A stretch of 59,188 bases of DNA from an uncultured SAR86 cluster bacterium (GTDB lineage Bacteria; Pseudomonadota; Gammaproteobacteria; Magnimaribacterales; D2472). The translations under genes and the position numbers were made by a program. The notes under the pieces are model-generated. The model was not told the origin of the DNA. It searched no databases and was given only the letters and a program-made list of their open reading frames with translations. Of the stretch, positions 1-9,121 are shown piece by piece. The stretch is taken from NCBI GenBank assembly GCA_902559345.1, contig CACEHH010000007.1:1-59188 (forward strand), given 5' to 3'. Position 1 is the first letter of the stretch. Each line of letters opens with the position of its first letter.

Positions 1-1
1 C

Positions 2-325
2 GAATGGGTAAATGAATATATGCCTTCAGAAAAATTAACTCATTCAAATGGTGCTATTATTCAAGGTGGTTTTGTAACAGGTATGATAGATGCTTGTATG
101 TCTCAATTCATAATGTTTGAATCTAATGGAAAATCCTTACCTCTAACTTTAGACATTGATGTTAAATTTCTTAAATCTTGTTCACCAAATATAAAAACAA
201 CAGCAATTGGTAAAATCATAAAAAAAGGTAAATCTGTTGCTTTTACAACCGGTGAGCTATACCAAGATGGAAATCTTGTCGCTGTTGCATCCGCAACTAA
301 CAAAATAATTCACATACAAGATTAA
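2..325 (+). CDS. PaaI-like hotdog-fold thioesterase, 5' end cut by window
   Basis: Hotdog-fold acyl-CoA thioesterase of the PaaI/YbgC-like superfamily, expected to hydrolyse acyl- or aryl-CoA esters in the cytoplasm. The frame is open back to base 2, so the true start lies outside the window and the ATG at 20 is internal. Visible are the G-G-F-V-T-G-M-I-D-A helix, typical of the long central hotdog helix, then the strand pair around T-L-D-I-D-V-K-F-L and a final V-A-S-A-T strand. The substrate cannot be read from the sequence. It runs in the same direction as the hydrolase genes that follow, with a 56-bp gap. Family is likely; specificity is unknown. Confidence 0.75.
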   Translation, partial: EWVNEYMPSEKLTHSNGAIIQGGFVTGMIDACMSQFIMFESNGKSLPLTLDIDVKFLKSCSPNIKTTAIGKIIKKGKSVAFTTGELYQDGNLVAVASATNKIIHIQD

Positions 326-348
326 TTTTTAATAACTTCATTAAAAAT
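325..348 (+). terminator. AT-only hairpin after the thioesterase gene
   Basis: Nine-base perfect inverted repeat (325-333 with 340-348, six-base loop) directly after the thioesterase stop codon. The stem is entirely A/T and no T-run follows, so it is a weak terminator candidate at best. Confidence 0.2.
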
Positions 349-381
349 GGATGTCCTGTCTGTTTTTGATATAATTTTTAT

Positions 382-954
382 ATGGCTGAAGATAGAGCAA
401 AATTTACTCAAATGAAGGATGGAGATGCTGAAGATTACTCCATTATTGCTGCAAGTAATGCGGAAGATTACGATCATCTAGCTGATAAAGTTCTTGATCA
501 TTTAAGGATGCTTGAACACGATTATGGAGGTTTTCAAGTGACCAGGCTTACCCATTGCCTTCAAACAGCTACAAGGGCATACAGGGATGGTAAGGACTCT
601 GAGTATGTTGTGTGTGCTCTGATACATGATATTGGAGACAATCTTGCTCCTGCTAACCATGCTGAGCTGGCAGCAACCATATTAGAACCTTTTGTTTCTG
701 AAGAAAATTATTGGATTGTTAAACATCATGGAATATTTCAAGGATATTATTTCTTTGAGTTTCTTGGATTAGATAAAAATATGCGTGATAAATATTCTGA
801 TAGTCCATATTTTGAAAGCTGCAGAGAGTTTTGTGAAAAATATGACCAGAATAGTTTTGATCCTGATTACGATACTTTAGATTTGGAATTCTTTATTCCA
901 ATGGTTAAAGAACTGTTTCAAAAACCTAAGAAGTCTATATATCTGCAATCATAA
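382..954 (+). CDS. HD-domain protein, PhnZ/TmpB-like (predicted di-iron oxygenase or phosphohydrolase)
   Basis: 190-residue HD-superfamily protein. Metal-ligand candidates are His58 (T-H-C-L-Q-T-A), His82-Asp83 (L-I-H-D-I-G-D), His93 (N-H-A-E-L-A-A) and His115/116, with a C-terminal Asp-rich segment F-D-P-D-Y-D at 159-164 that could give the last ligand. This order resembles the mixed-valence di-iron oxygenases PhnZ and TmpB, which cleave organophosphonates. In those enzymes a Tyr and a Glu three residues later cap the active site; here the matching stretch is Tyr48-Gly-Gly-Phe51, so the Glu seems absent and the substrate may differ. No phosphonate genes are adjacent. The stop codon abuts the ATG of the next gene, so the two are probably co-translated. 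Confidence 0.7.
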   Translation: MAEDRAKFTQMKDGDAEDYSIIAASNAEDYDHLADKVLDHLRMLEHDYGGFQVTRLTHCLQTATRAYRDGKDSEYVVCALIHDIGDNLAPANHAELAATILEPFVSEENYWIVKHHGIFQGYYFFEFLGLDKNMRDKYSDSPYFESCREFCEKYDQNSFDPDYDTLDLEFFIPMVKELFQKPKKSIYLQS

Positions 955-2049
955 ATGACAGATAAAAATACATTTAAGCTTCTTGAGCTTATTAAACCAG
1001 AGGTTGATTTTGATTTATCAAAGGCTCCACCTGAACCTGATTATTCAAATATTGCCAGTTGGGCTGCATTACCAGATATTGATGGCCAACAATTTTACGT
1101 ACCTGATACATCATTTGCTGTAAATAAAAAAAATAATGATATTGATGTTTTTTATATACATCCTACTGGCTTTTACGAAAAAGATTGGAATTCTGATATG
1201 GATAAAAAGAAATCTGCATATGAGAGAACTGAAATTATGCTAGGCAATCAAGCCTCTGCATTCAATGAATCATGTAATATATATGCCCCAGAGTACAGGC
1301 AGGCAACTTACTATTCTTTTTTTGATGTAAATAACAACGGAAGAAATGCATTAGATCTTGCATACTCAGATATTGAATCTGCTTTTAGCTTCTTTATTGA
1401 GAATTTAAATAAAGATAAGCCATTTATAATAGCTGCTCACAGTCAAGGAGCATTACACGCCCATAGGCTTATAAATAAAATGGTTGATAATACTGATCTC
1501 AAGAATAGGTTGGTGTGCGCCTATGTAATTGGATATATTATTCCTGAAAAATATTATGAAGACCTTTTTCCAAATACAATTAAATCATCAAGCTTTAATG
1601 ATACAGGTTGTATCATTTCCTGGTCTTCAGTTGTAGAAGGTTTTAAAAGAAATAGAGAGAAAACCCTTTTTTGGAAACCCGAAGGTTGGAGCGTGGAATT
1701 GATGAGTCAAAGAATTGTTTCTACCAATCCTTTTTCATGGACTAATGATGATGGTTGGTATGCAGATGATAAAAATAAATCAATAATAAATAAAGCTCAG
1801 AATTATGACTTTACAGACAGACTTAGTCCTGAACATACAGGAGCTAAAAAATCTATTGGTTTAACAAGAATTCAAGGTTTTGATTGTTCGTTAAATAATG
1901 AATCAGGATTATTAGAAGCTAGAGGAGCATTAATAGATAGTATCAAAAAAATGAAATACTTTAACGGCGATCTACACCCCTTTGATATCATGCTTTTTTG
2001 GGGTACATTAAGGCAAAATATTAAAGATAGAATAAATGCATATATATAA
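955..2049 (+). CDS. DUF3089 alpha/beta-hydrolase-fold protein
   Basis: 364-residue protein of the DUF3089 family, which has an alpha/beta-hydrolase fold and no established reaction. The nucleophile elbow is H-S-Q-G at 162-165 (Ser163), preceded by the hydrophobic strand K-P-F-I-I-A-A. The family hallmark V-F-Y-I-H-P-T lies at 65-71. No signal peptide is visible, so it is probably cytoplasmic. The ATG follows the previous stop without a gap, and the 3' end overlaps the next gene by 14 bp, placing it in the middle of a tightly coupled hydrolase operon. Family assignment is good; substrate is unknown. Confidence 0.8.
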   Translation: MTDKNTFKLLELIKPEVDFDLSKAPPEPDYSNIASWAALPDIDGQQFYVPDTSFAVNKKNNDIDVFYIHPTGFYEKDWNSDMDKKKSAYERTEIMLGNQASAFNESCNIYAPEYRQATYYSFFDVNNNGRNALDLAYSDIESAFSFFIENLNKDKPFIIAAHSQGALHAHRLINKMVDNTDLKNRLVCAYVIGYIIPEKYYEDLFPNTIKSSSFNDTGCIISWSSVVEGFKRNREKTLFWKPEGWSVELMSQRIVSTNPFSWTNDDGWYADDKNKSIINKAQNYDFTDRLSPEHTGAKKSIGLTRIQGFDCSLNNESGLLEARGALIDSIKKMKYFNGDLHPFDIMLFWGTLRQNIKDRINAYI

Positions 2050-3016
2050 AACAATTGCCTTATTATTAATTATGTTTACAAACTCTAATTTACATTCATA
2101 CGAAGAAGGGGTTGCAAAAAATAATGATATTGAAATTTATTATCGTGATTATGGTCCAGTAGATGCTGAGCCAATTTTACTAGTTCAAGGCTTAGGTGGA
2201 CAGTTAATAAATTGGCCTCCACATTTAATTGAATTTCTTATTGAAAATAATTTTAGGCCTATTGTATTTGATAATAGAGATACAGGTCTTTCTTCAAGAA
2301 TTAATAGTGATGCATTCTCAAAAGATAAAATAGATAATACAATTGTCAGAAACTACATAAGGTATTATCTTAGACTACCAATTAAATCAGAATACATCAT
2401 TGATGATATGGCAACTGATGCCATTACAGTTTTGGATGCATTAGATGTAGATACTGCTCATGTTATAGGTATTTCAATGGGTGGAATGATTGCCCAAATA
2501 CTTGTTGCTAATTATCCAGAAAGAGTTAAAACTTTTACACTAATTGCCTCAACAGCTTCAACACCCTCACCATTTAATGGACCAACAAGAAAAGTAAGAA
2601 AACTATTAATGAATAGAACAAAAAATCCAAATGCCACTCTTGATGAAAGAGTAGAAAGAAGTAGAAAGATTTTTAAAGAAATTGGTTACGAAGGTATAGA
2701 TTTAAACACTCATGAGTTTTATGAAAATGTTAAAATTTCTGTGGACAGAGGCGGTGTAGATGATACCGGTTTTGGAAGACAAATAACATCAATCTTAGGG
2801 TCGCCTAATCGTCTAGATAAAGTCAAAACTATTTCTGCTCCTACTTTGATAATTCACGGAAAACAAGACCCATTAATAAAAGTTAAAAATGCTTATAAAG
2901 CTCATAAGCTTATTAAAAATAGCACATTGAAAATAATACCTGATATGAGGCATTTAATTGAACCTCCAGTATTCGATCAATTCAAAGAAGATCTATTAAT
3001 ACATCTTAATAAATAA
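2036..3016 (+). CDS. Exported alpha/beta hydrolase
   Basis: 326-residue alpha/beta hydrolase with an N-terminal hydrophobic signal-like segment (residues 5-20), so it is likely periplasmic. The catalytic triad is readable: Ser147 in G-I-S-M-G-G, Asp278 in H-G-K-Q-D-P, and His306 in D-M-R-H-L-I. The oxyanion-hole region is V-Q-G-L-G-G (50-55). It resembles esterases and lactonases of the carboxylesterase/3-oxoadipate-enol-lactonase type, but the substrate is undefined. It starts inside the DUF3089 gene (14-bp overlap) and is followed 6 bp later by a sugar-type symporter, which suggests a hydrolyse-and-import role (inference). Confidence 0.8.
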   Translation: MHIYKTIALLLIMFTNSNLHSYEEGVAKNNDIEIYYRDYGPVDAEPILLVQGLGGQLINWPPHLIEFLIENNFRPIVFDNRDTGLSSRINSDAFSKDKIDNTIVRNYIRYYLRLPIKSEYIIDDMATDAITVLDALDVDTAHVIGISMGGMIAQILVANYPERVKTFTLIASTASTPSPFNGPTRKVRKLLMNRTKNPNATLDERVERSRKIFKEIGYEGIDLNTHEFYENVKISVDRGGVDDTGFGRQITSILGSPNRLDKVKTISAPTLIIHGKQDPLIKVKNAYKAHKLIKNSTLKIIPDMRHLIEPPVFDQFKEDLLIHLNK

Positions 3017-3022
3017 TTCATA

Positions 3023-4483
3023 ATGCTAACTAATAAGTTTAAAATAAATTATTCTATTGGCGCTGTTGCTAATGGAATAAAGACAGATACTTTTACATTT
3101 TTTCTACTTTTTTTTTACAGTAGCGTTATTGGCTTAGAACCAGGCTTAGCTGGATTGGCAATATTAATTGCTTTATGCGTTGATGCTGTTACAGACCCCT
3201 TAATGGGAACTATTTCTGATAGAACAAACACCAAATATGGTAGACGTCATCCATATATGATGATTTCGTTCATACCTATGTCATTGGGTTACATTCTGTT
3301 ATTTGCTCCAAGGCAAGATTGGGATATGTCTCAAAATGATTTATTTATTTGGATGACTTTATTTACAGTCCTAACGAGACTAGGAATGACACTTTTTGAT
3401 ATACCTCATAGAGCATTTGGAGGTGAAGTAACTAAAAACTATGAAGAGAGAACATTGCTAATGTCTTGGCGTGAAATGATAGGGTGGGTTGCTGGTCTTA
3501 GTAATGCATTTCTTGCATATGGTATTTTCTTTGCCGCAACTCCAGAGTATCCAAAAGGGCAGTTAAATCCTGATGCATGGTTCCCATTTGCTTTAACAGG
3601 CGCAGCATTCATGATCATTACTGTGCTTTACTCTTCATTTTCAACAAAAGAGGAAATTAAAGGCTTATCTAAATGGAGTGGGACCATATCACTTAATGAA
3701 ATATTTAACGAATTAAAAATAGCTATTACAAATAAAGCTTTCTTAATTTTTTTCTTTGGAAATTTATTTTTATCTTTGGCATGGGGTTTGGCTAATACTT
3801 TAACTTTATTTGTAAATACATATTTTTGGAACCTTGAAGCTGGACAAATAAAATACTTTTTACCTTTATATCTTATAGCTACTTTATTAGCTTTTTTTAT
3901 AGCACCAAGAATTATAAAAAAATTTGAAAAAAGAACAATTGTTTTAACTTCAATAGCAGGTGTTGGTATATTGTCTCCAGTAGCATTTATTATGTATAAC
4001 TTAGGATTAACACCTGATCCAGAAAGTTATTTATATATGCCATTCATCAAAGTAGGGTTTGAAGGCTACGTCCCTTATTTTTATCCAGTTATTTACCCAA
4101 TTTCACATTTAGTATTTTTTATTGGTAGTATTCTTATTATCTTAATTACTTTCAACATTGTTGGTATTATGATTAGAGATTCTATGGTGGGAGACATAGC
4201 AGATGAAGTTGAACTACAAAGCGGCAAAAGGCAAGAAGGGATTCTATTTGCAACAGTAGGTTTTATGCAGAAATTGAATGCTGGCTTAGGCTCATTTTTT
4301 GCTGGAATAGTTCTTACTTTTATAGGTTTTAGCAAAGACAATCCATCAATTGAGCAAGGCTACACACTGGCCCTAGTTCAGGGACCCGGAACAACTTTAT
4401 TAATGATTGTACCTTTTATAATTTTTCTAGGTTACTCTTTATCCTCATCTAGACATAAAGAAATAATCAATAGCCTTAAATAA
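3023..4483 (+). CDS. GPH-family (MelB-like) sugar:cation symporter
   Basis: 486-residue integral membrane protein with about 12 hydrophobic segments. The glycoside-pentoside-hexuronide:cation symporter signature D-A-V-T-D-P-L-M-G appears near residues 54-62, followed by the cytoplasmic loop S-D-R-T-N-T-K-Y-G-R-R-H-P. A second family feature is G-D-I-A-D-E-V-E-L-Q-S-G-K-R near the third quarter. Members import glycosides or uronates with Na+ or H+ at the inner membrane. It closes the hydrolase operon and converges on the DUF349 gene with an 8-bp 3' overlap. The actual substrate cannot be told. Confidence 0.85.
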   Translation: MLTNKFKINYSIGAVANGIKTDTFTFFLLFFYSSVIGLEPGLAGLAILIALCVDAVTDPLMGTISDRTNTKYGRRHPYMMISFIPMSLGYILLFAPRQDWDMSQNDLFIWMTLFTVLTRLGMTLFDIPHRAFGGEVTKNYEERTLLMSWREMIGWVAGLSNAFLAYGIFFAATPEYPKGQLNPDAWFPFALTGAAFMIITVLYSSFSTKEEIKGLSKWSGTISLNEIFNELKIAITNKAFLIFFFGNLFLSLAWGLANTLTLFVNTYFWNLEAGQIKYFLPLYLIATLLAFFIAPRIIKKFEKRTIVLTSIAGVGILSPVAFIMYNLGLTPDPESYLYMPFIKVGFEGYVPYFYPVIYPISHLVFFIGSILIILITFNIVGIMIRDSMVGDIADEVELQSGKRQEGILFATVGFMQKLNAGLGSFFAGIVLTFIGFSKDNPSIEQGYTLALVQGPGTTLLMIVPFIIFLGYSLSSSRHKEIINSLK

Positions 4484-5900
4484 GAACTTCAAAGCATTTA
4501 GTCATTCGATTCCATAATTTTTTATGCTCAGGCCCAGCATCCGAAGATGAAAAATTATTAATGTAATGACAGATTAATGAATCAATATTATTTAAATCTT
4601 TTTTATCAGCTTTATTAAATTTATCTTGTAGGAGTTCAAGTTGAATAGTATTTCGTAGGTTTTGATATTTCTTTAATGAATCAACCTTCGCTAATATTTC
4701 AAGTTTCAAGCAAGAATATATTAATTCATCTAGATTTGATTTATTGTTTTTGTATGAGTCTTCAATCGGTCCTTTGAATACATTTTGAACATTCTCAAGG
4801 GAATCTTTATTAATAAGAACGTCATATATATTTTTATATTTAGAAAGTTTTTCATCATTTATTTTTTTTAACTGAGCTAGCTTTTTAGTTTTTATTAGAT
4901 TTTTAATTTGTTTTATTTCTTTTGTATTTGAAATATTTTTGAAGTTTTTTAGTTCATTTTCAACTTCATTGACTGATTTAATATCAGAATCTAATTCACT
5001 CATTAATTTTAATACTATTTCGATTTCGTCTTTTATTGCCTGTTTCTTTTCAATAAAAAACCTGTCAGCATCTTTATTAAACTTAGACCATAATTTATTG
5101 TCATTTTTTCTTCCAGATGGTCCAATTTTTTGCCACTGACTTTTTAAATCTTTAAATTTATTTATACATATTTGATTATCTTCATCATTTATTTCATTAA
5201 CCTTTCCTATTAAAAGCTCCTTTTTTTCTTTATTAATATTTTCCTGTTTTAAGATCTGATCATTTATAGGTTTCCTAGCCTCAAAGTATAATTTCTTAAG
5301 CCTATTTAAATCCTTATCTAAAACTGGTGCAAAACTTTGCCATTTTTGGAACATTTTATGTAGGTATCTACTGAGATCTTTAATTGAAGACCAGTTATCA
5401 TTATTATTAATAACATAATTATTTATCTCATCAATAATTTTATCTCTTTCTATTGCGTTATTGATTTTGATTTGCTTTATTTCATCAAAATATTCTTTAC
5501 ATGATTCCCATGCTTTATTAGTTAATTCATTAAATTTTAACCATTGAGATTTTGAAGCAGATTTGCTTGAGATATCCAATAATTGCCACTGTCCTTGAAT
5601 ATCATTTATTGCATGAGCATGTTTTCTTGGATCTTTTAATGGTTGTTCTATTAATTTATTAACCATTGATATCAATTCATCTCTTTTAGGATTAGTCGCA
5701 AATGATGATATATCATCAAAATAACGGGATTTATTGATTGCTGCGTTTAGTTTGTGTCTTAACTTATTAGGAATATTTTTAAAATTTTTAGATTTATTTA
5801 ATACATATCTAACTTTCTTTTGAGCATTTTTTATAGAACCGTCCAAAAATAACTTTTCAGCTATTTCTAACTCTTTAAATAAATCTTTACTAGTTTCCAC
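4476..5900 (-). CDS. DUF349-domain protein, Lys/Asn-rich and helical
   Basis: 474-residue, highly charged, probably coiled-coil protein with repeated DUF349-type helical units. Each unit carries a W-Q or K-W core: Q-G-Q-W-Q-L-L near residue 104, M-F-Q-K-W-Q-S-F near 189, and L-K-S-Q-W-Q-K-I-G-P near 253. No signal peptide or membrane segment is seen, so it is probably cytoplasmic. The family has no settled biochemical role. It reads away from trpS with only 33 bp between the two start codons. Confidence 0.75.
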   Translation of the reverse strand: METSKDLFKELEIAEKLFLDGSIKNAQKKVRYVLNKSKNFKNIPNKLRHKLNAAINKSRYFDDISSFATNPKRDELISMVNKLIEQPLKDPRKHAHAINDIQGQWQLLDISSKSASKSQWLKFNELTNKAWESCKEYFDEIKQIKINNAIERDKIIDEINNYVINNNDNWSSIKDLSRYLHKMFQKWQSFAPVLDKDLNRLKKLYFEARKPINDQILKQENINKEKKELLIGKVNEINDEDNQICINKFKDLKSQWQKIGPSGRKNDNKLWSKFNKDADRFFIEKKQAIKDEIEIVLKLMSELDSDIKSVNEVENELKNFKNISNTKEIKQIKNLIKTKKLAQLKKINDEKLSKYKNIYDVLINKDSLENVQNVFKGPIEDSYKNNKSNLDELIYSCLKLEILAKVDSLKKYQNLRNTIQLELLQDKFNKADKKDLNNIDSLICHYINNFSSSDAGPEHKKLWNRMTKCFEVLI

Positions 5901-5933
5901 AATATTTATATATGAAGTTTATAATTATACTAA
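5901..5933 (+). promoter_or_regulatory. 33-bp divergent spacer; trpS -10 element
   Basis: The whole gap between the DUF349 start and the trpS start is 33 bp. It holds a perfect TATAAT at 5920-5925, eight bases before the trpS ATG, with no Shine-Dalgarno and only weak -35 candidates. This spacing would put the transcript start at or within about two bases of the ATG (inference). Confidence 0.45.
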
Positions 5934-6926
5934 ATGAAAAAGCGAATTCTAACAGGAATTACAACTACAGGCACACCTCACATAGGAAATTATATAGGTG
6001 CGATAAGACCTGCTTTAGAAATGCCTAAAGATAAGGATGAATCTTTCTTCTTTCTTGCTGACTATCATTCGCTAATCAAAAACAAAGACTCTGATGATAT
6101 TAAGCAATCAGTTGAGGATATAGCTCTTGCTTGGCTTTCATGTGGATTAGATCCACAAAAATCATATTTTTACAGACAATCAGATGTTCCTGAAATTTTG
6201 GAACTTAGTTGGATTTTAAATTGTGTTACTGCTAAAGGTTTAATGAATAGAGCACATGCTTACAAAGCTGCTACAGCATTAAATACAAATGATCCTGATA
6301 AGGGTATAAATATGGGATTATTTTCATATCCTATTTTAATGGCTGCAGATATTTTAATGTTTGACTCAACACATGTACCTGTAGGATCAGATCAAATACA
6401 ACATCTTGAAATGACTAGAGATATTGCAGCTAGATTTAATCATTTATATAAACCATTATTAACTATTCCCGAACCTATAATCGAAGATAAAGAAAAAGTA
6501 GTTCTAGGTTTAGATGGAAGAAAAATGAGTAAGTCATATGGAAATGTTATACCTCTATTAGATGATGAAAAAAAATTAAAAAAATCAATAATGAAAATAG
6601 TAACTAATTCACTTGAACCTGGCGAACCTAAAGATTCAAATGATTGTACAGTTTTTGATCTGTATAAAAACTTTACTGATAAAGAAAAAATTACTGAATT
6701 TCAAAACCATTATGATGAAGGTATTTCTTGGGGTGATGCAAAGGAAATTCTATTTAATGTTATTAATGAAGAGCTGATGCCAATTAGAGCTAAATATAAT
6801 GAACTGGTAAAAGATAAAGATTATATAAACGATGTTTTAAGGGACGGCTCTAATAAAGCTAGAGTTATTGCAAAACAAAAAATAAATGAAATTAGAGAAG
6901 TTATTGGCATAACAAATATATCTTAA
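5934..6926 (+). CDS. trpS: Tryptophanyl-tRNA synthetase
   Basis: 330-residue class I aminoacyl-tRNA synthetase charging tRNA-Trp with tryptophan and ATP in the cytoplasm. The N-terminus reads G-T-P-H-I-G-N-Y, with the HIGH-type motif at 16-19, and the second signature K-M-S-K-S is at 197-201. The tryptophan-pocket region M-A-A-D-I-L-M-F-D is at 136-144. Length is normal for bacterial TrpRS. The stop overlaps the start of the MFS gene (TAATG), so the two are probably translated from one message. Confidence 0.97.
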   Translation: MKKRILTGITTTGTPHIGNYIGAIRPALEMPKDKDESFFFLADYHSLIKNKDSDDIKQSVEDIALAWLSCGLDPQKSYFYRQSDVPEILELSWILNCVTAKGLMNRAHAYKAATALNTNDPDKGINMGLFSYPILMAADILMFDSTHVPVGSDQIQHLEMTRDIAARFNHLYKPLLTIPEPIIEDKEKVVLGLDGRKMSKSYGNVIPLLDDEKKLKKSIMKIVTNSLEPGEPKDSNDCTVFDLYKNFTDKEKITEFQNHYDEGISWGDAKEILFNVINEELMPIRAKYNELVKDKDYINDVLRDGSNKARVIAKQKINEIREVIGITNIS

Positions 6927-8116
6927 TGTCTATTTCAGGTTCCTCATGGTTAAAATTTGGCCTTTTTACAGTTGGTTTGGGTCAATCATTTGTTTTTGTT
7001 TTAGTCCCACCTCTCGCAAGAGATCTCGGTCTTACAGTCATTCAAACTTCTTCAATATTTGCAATATCAGCAGTTGCATGGGCTTTAACTAGTGCTTTTT
7101 GGGGGAGGGCTAGCGACAAGTACGGTAGAAGAAATATTGCAATTTTGGGTTTACTTGGATATTCAATTTCGTTAATTGCTTTAATAACACCACTCTTTTT
7201 AGTAGAAAGAAACATCCTGCATGTTGCATATTTATTTCCAGCACTAGTTCTTGGTAGGCTTATAAATGGTCTTGTAGGTTCTGCTACTAGACCAGCATCA
7301 TTTGCATATGTAGCTGACACATCAACAAAAGAAAAAAGAACAGTAAAATTTGCTCGTCTCGAATCAAGCTTTTTATTAGGAACAGTTGCTGGACCATTAT
7401 TAGGCGGCTTTTTATTTTTAATTACTAATGAGACACCTTTTTATGTATTTTCTTTTTTTGCTTTAATTGCAGCAATTGGTATTTATAGAGAACTAGATAA
7501 TACCAACATCAAAAAAGAAAATAATATAAAAGAAGTTAAGATAAATTGGTATTCTAAAACGATCCTTCCTTTTTTAATTTATGCAGCAATTTTAAGTTTA
7601 TGCCAAGCATCCTTATTACAATCTATAGGTTTTTATATAACAGATTTATTTAACGATTTTGAAAACTTACCAACTTTAATAAGTATGACATTTGCGCTCC
7701 TTTCAATTTCAACTATTGTTAGCCAATATATATTTACTGATGCTTTTCCAATGAAAAATTTTAACCTTTTATTATTTGGAACCTCATTATTAATATTTTC
7801 ATATTCAACAATGGCATTTTTTCAATCCATTTCAGTCTATTATTTATCAATTATTGTTTTAGGTTTTGGGTTTGGAATGACAAGACCAGCACTAGCTTCT
7901 TCTTTATCTTTAGCTCAAACCCCTGAGAATCAAGGTTCAGCAGCAGGATATCTTGGTTCAGTGATACCAATTGGCCATATGACAACACCATTTATAGCAA
8001 TGCCGATATATGCAATTAATCCAGCATACTTGTATTATTTTAGTTCAATCTTATGTATAGGATTGGTATTATTTATAATAATACATCCAACAATAAAAAA
8101 ATCGAGCTTGATATGA
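6926..8116 (+). CDS. MFS transporter (drug:H+ antiporter-like)
   Basis: 396-residue membrane protein with about 12 transmembrane segments. The major-facilitator motif A is present after helix 2 as G-R-A-S-D-K-Y-G-R-R-N, and a helix-5-like G-P-L-L-G-G segment lies near residue 157, both typical of TetA/Bcr-like efflux proteins. Its substrate is unknown. It overlaps trpS by one base and its stop overlaps the hemH start (ATGA), so it sits in a trpS-MFS-hemH run. Confidence 0.8.
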   Translation: MSISGSSWLKFGLFTVGLGQSFVFVLVPPLARDLGLTVIQTSSIFAISAVAWALTSAFWGRASDKYGRRNIAILGLLGYSISLIALITPLFLVERNILHVAYLFPALVLGRLINGLVGSATRPASFAYVADTSTKEKRTVKFARLESSFLLGTVAGPLLGGFLFLITNETPFYVFSFFALIAAIGIYRELDNTNIKKENNIKEVKINWYSKTILPFLIYAAILSLCQASLLQSIGFYITDLFNDFENLPTLISMTFALLSISTIVSQYIFTDAFPMKNFNLLLFGTSLLIFSYSTMAFFQSISVYYLSIIVLGFGFGMTRPALASSLSLAQTPENQGSAAGYLGSVIPIGHMTTPFIAMPIYAINPAYLYYFSSILCIGLVLFIIIHPTIKKSSLI

Positions 8117-9111
8117 AGAAGGCATTATTAATAGTTAATTTAGGAACACCTGATAAGCCAACTTATTTGAGCGTTTTTAAATATTTAAGGCAATTTTTAA
8201 TGGATGGGAGAGTTATTAATATAAATCCTATACTGAGATTTTTCCTAGTTAATTTTATTATTTGTCCAACTAGATCATTTTCTTCGACTAAAGTTTACAA
8301 AGAAGTATGGGATTCTGATACAGGATCGCCACTTTTACACAATACAAAAAAATTAACTGAAAAATTATCTAATAAATTAAATAATTATGATGTTCATTTT
8401 GCAATGAGATACCAAAATCCATCTATAGAAAATACTCTTGAGAAGATATTAAAAAGGAATCCAGATGAGATTATTGTTCTTCCGCTCTTTCCACATTATG
8501 CTTCTGCTACAACAGGTTCTGTTTATGAAGAAATATCAAGAATAGTCTCAAATAAATGGGTGGTTCCCAACATAAGATTTATAAATCAATTTTATGATAA
8601 TGAAAAATTCATAGATGCTTGGATAGACAAAGCTTCTAAATTTAATATCAACTCTTATGACAAAATTGTATTTAGCTATCACGGTATTCCTAATAGTCAC
8701 GTTGATAATGTTTATCCAGATAGTGTTTGCAATGATCATAATTGTGAGTCACAAATAACTGAAGATAATAAGTTTTGTTATAAAGCAACAACGTATCAAA
8801 CAACAAAAATCCTTGCTAAAAGATTAAATATTGATCCTAATAATTATCTTGTAACATACCAATCAAGGCTTACAAATAAATGGTTGACTCCATTTACTGA
8901 CAAAGCCCTAGAGTCATTAGCTAAAAACGGAAATAAAAATGTCTTAGTTTTCTCTCCAGCATTTACTGCTGATTGTTTAGAAACAATTATAGAAATTGGG
9001 GATGAGTATAAAGAGTTATTTAAAAAAGCAGGCGGCAATAATCTAGATTATGTAGATTCATTAAATTATTCAGATTCATGGGCTAATGCTATTATTGACA
9101 TAATTAAATAG
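8113..9111 (+). CDS. hemH: Ferrochelatase
   Basis: 332-residue ferrochelatase, which inserts Fe2+ into protoporphyrin IX in the last step of heme synthesis, at the cytoplasmic membrane face. The start is set at the ATG at 8113 because the protein then opens with K-K-A-L-L-I-V-N-L-G-T-P, the family N-terminus; an ATG 60 bp upstream adds an unrelated tail. Catalytic His190 lies in F-S-Y-H-G-I-P, and Glu290 in D-C-L-E-T. Residues 206-222 hold three extra cysteines (Cys206, 211, 222) in an inserted loop, with Cys288 near the active-site Glu; a metal or Fe-S role is possible but unproven. Confidence 0.95.
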   Translation: MKKALLIVNLGTPDKPTYLSVFKYLRQFLMDGRVININPILRFFLVNFIICPTRSFSSTKVYKEVWDSDTGSPLLHNTKKLTEKLSNKLNNYDVHFAMRYQNPSIENTLEKILKRNPDEIIVLPLFPHYASATTGSVYEEISRIVSNKWVVPNIRFINQFYDNEKFIDAWIDKASKFNINSYDKIVFSYHGIPNSHVDNVYPDSVCNDHNCESQITEDNKFCYKATTYQTTKILAKRLNIDPNNYLVTYQSRLTNKWLTPFTDKALESLAKNGNKNVLVFSPAFTADCLETIIEIGDEYKELFKKAGGNNLDYVDSLNYSDSWANAIIDIIK

Positions 9112-9121
9112 GAATACGTAA

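Noticed and set aside
8053-8112. Longer hemH start at 8053
   Set aside because: It would add 20 residues (M-Y-R-I-G-I-I...) unlike ferrochelatases and overlap the MFS gene by 64 bp; the ATG at 8113 gives the family N-terminus and an ATGA overlap.
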